Below the pieces are notes generated by a model. It saw only the letters and a list, made by a program, of their open reading frames with translations, did no database searches and was not told the DNA's origin. Position numbers and translations under genes: made by a program. A DNA stretch of 64,000 nucleotides from Oikopleura dioica (Eukaryota; Chordata; Appendicularia; Copelata; Oikopleuridae): NCBI GenBank assembly GCA_907165135.1, contig OU015567.1, positions 15,939,001 through 16,003,000 on the forward strand, given 5' to 3'. This document shows, piece after piece, positions 63,313 to 64,000 of this stretch; position 1 is the stretch's first letter, and every line of letters starts with the position of its first letter.

Positions 63313-64000
63313 ATGAGCGAAAGGCTGCTCGTTTCGACGGCGCTTGATGCTAGGGATGAAATCGAAGATTACTGGTTGAAGCACAGAGACTCTGTTCTCC
63401 AGCAAGTTAAGCTCCCGAATCCAGACTTGATCGATAGTGATACTTCGCGGCTACTTATTCAGGACAGAGTAAGACTAGACTCCCCTCCCAGTTGCGAATG
63501 TCACATTCGGAATGTAAGATTGTAAACTCTGAAGCAGGCTTGTCAACAGAACAACCCAGACGAGCTGCTGGTCGGTGCGTGCTGCGTGTTCATTCTCAGC
63601 AAAGACGAGCGCGTTTCGCAGCTGTGGCTGAATGCGCTCTGCAACGCGTCACGTGACTCGCTACAAACGACGATCGGGCGCGTCGTCGACTTGATCTCCA
63701 GAAAATATCCGAAATTTACAGATCACGTGCAAGTGAAAATAGTGCGGCTTCTGGCCAATCTCGCCGAAAAAGGATTCGGTGCGCATGCGATTGTCAACAT
63801 TCTCCTGCGACAGATAACTGGGGGCAGTCTTTCAAACGAGAACTTGAGACTCACAGGTAAAATTTTAAGTTTTCGTTTGTTTTCATTAAAATTCAAGAGA
63901 CGATGCTGGACGTGTTGATCGGAAACCGCAATTGGCTCGAGCGCAACACGGAATGTTTTCAATTCGCTACCTTCCGCTACCTCCGTCTTATCCAGGACCA
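63313..64000 (+). CDS. INTS3: Integrator complex subunit 3, 5' end (partial)
   Basis: Exons 63313..63468, 63538..63856, 63898 to the window end. The protein aligns with the INTS3 N-terminus: RLLVSTALDARDEIED at the start, an ARM-like helical repeat, and FRYLRLIQD at the edge, matching the family's YTYLRLIVDH. INTS3 is a helical-repeat scaffold of the Integrator complex, which cleaves nascent snRNAs and promoter-proximal transcripts, and of the SOSS DNA-repair complex. The start is the ATG five residues before the conserved motif. Confidence 0.85.

Overview
The window looks like nuclear DNA of an animal, most probably an appendicularian (larvacean) tunicate related to Oikopleura. The gene set is metazoan (Rab, NOL10, CK2 beta, Integrator subunit 3, Polycomb RING protein, BTB-Kelch, RPE65/BCO family, KCNN-like channel, LITAF, kringle). 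Most introns are only about 40-70 bases. Several introns appear to start with GA instead of GT while the protein alignment runs straight across them, which is a known oddity of this group. The species cannot be fixed from sequence alone. All exon maps below are by-eye splice models.

Layout. 1-6,100: Rab GTPase start (minus), a 5'-truncated NAA10 fragment, a complete NOL10 gene. 6,300-7,500: secreted Thr-rich/Ly6-like protein. 7,500-11,200: repeats. 11,250-14,062: rhodopsin-family GPCR. 14,246-15,721: TMLHE/BBOX-type dioxygenase (minus). 16,800-18,900: acidic one-pass membrane protein (minus). 19,500-20,400: C2H2 zinc-finger gene (minus). 22,266-23,014: LITAF-domain protein. 23,548-24,104: one-pass membrane protein (minus). 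25,693-29,600: a large minus-strand gene joining a helical region to a Schlafen-type AlbA_2 domain. 30,300-32,000: transposons. 32,277-34,250: secreted YHYH-domain protein with a long Thr tract. 34,370-37,110: carotenoid oxygenase/RPE65 family (minus). 37,328-40,365: KCNN-like potassium channel (minus). 41,859-43,163: kringle protein (minus). 44,872-45,664: small secreted protein (minus). 46,677-50,501: two tandem CK2 beta genes, one strongly diverged. 51,859-58,601: NPEPL1 aminopeptidase, with a small secreted-protein gene on the opposite strand inside one intron. 58,819-60,310: PCGF RING protein. 60,520-62,910: KLHL9/13-like protein. 63,313-end: INTS3 start.

The most striking theme is the traffic between small transposons and introns. 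A MITE family with ends CTGGGCTCGGCAACC is scattered through the window, at least 15 copies. Several copies sit inside coding sequence, flanked by an 8-base target duplication, at places where removing exactly the element plus one duplicate copy restores a conserved reading frame. This is seen in the diverged CK2 beta gene, the TMLHE-like gene and the Schlafen-domain gene. An unrelated element in the PCGF gene and a hAT-like element in the RPE65-family gene show the same arrangement. These look like introns made directly from transposon insertions, without GT donors.

Other repeat architecture includes several elements with TTAA ends (two abutting on one shared TTAA), a 746-base near-perfect foldback, elements packed with short perfect palindromes, a 56-base minisatellite inside a hAT-like element that itself landed in a MITE, and a pogo/Tigger-like element with another inverted-repeat element nested in it. 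The gene contents are mostly ordinary cell-biology genes and show no shared pathway. The CK2 beta pair is the clearest local duplication.
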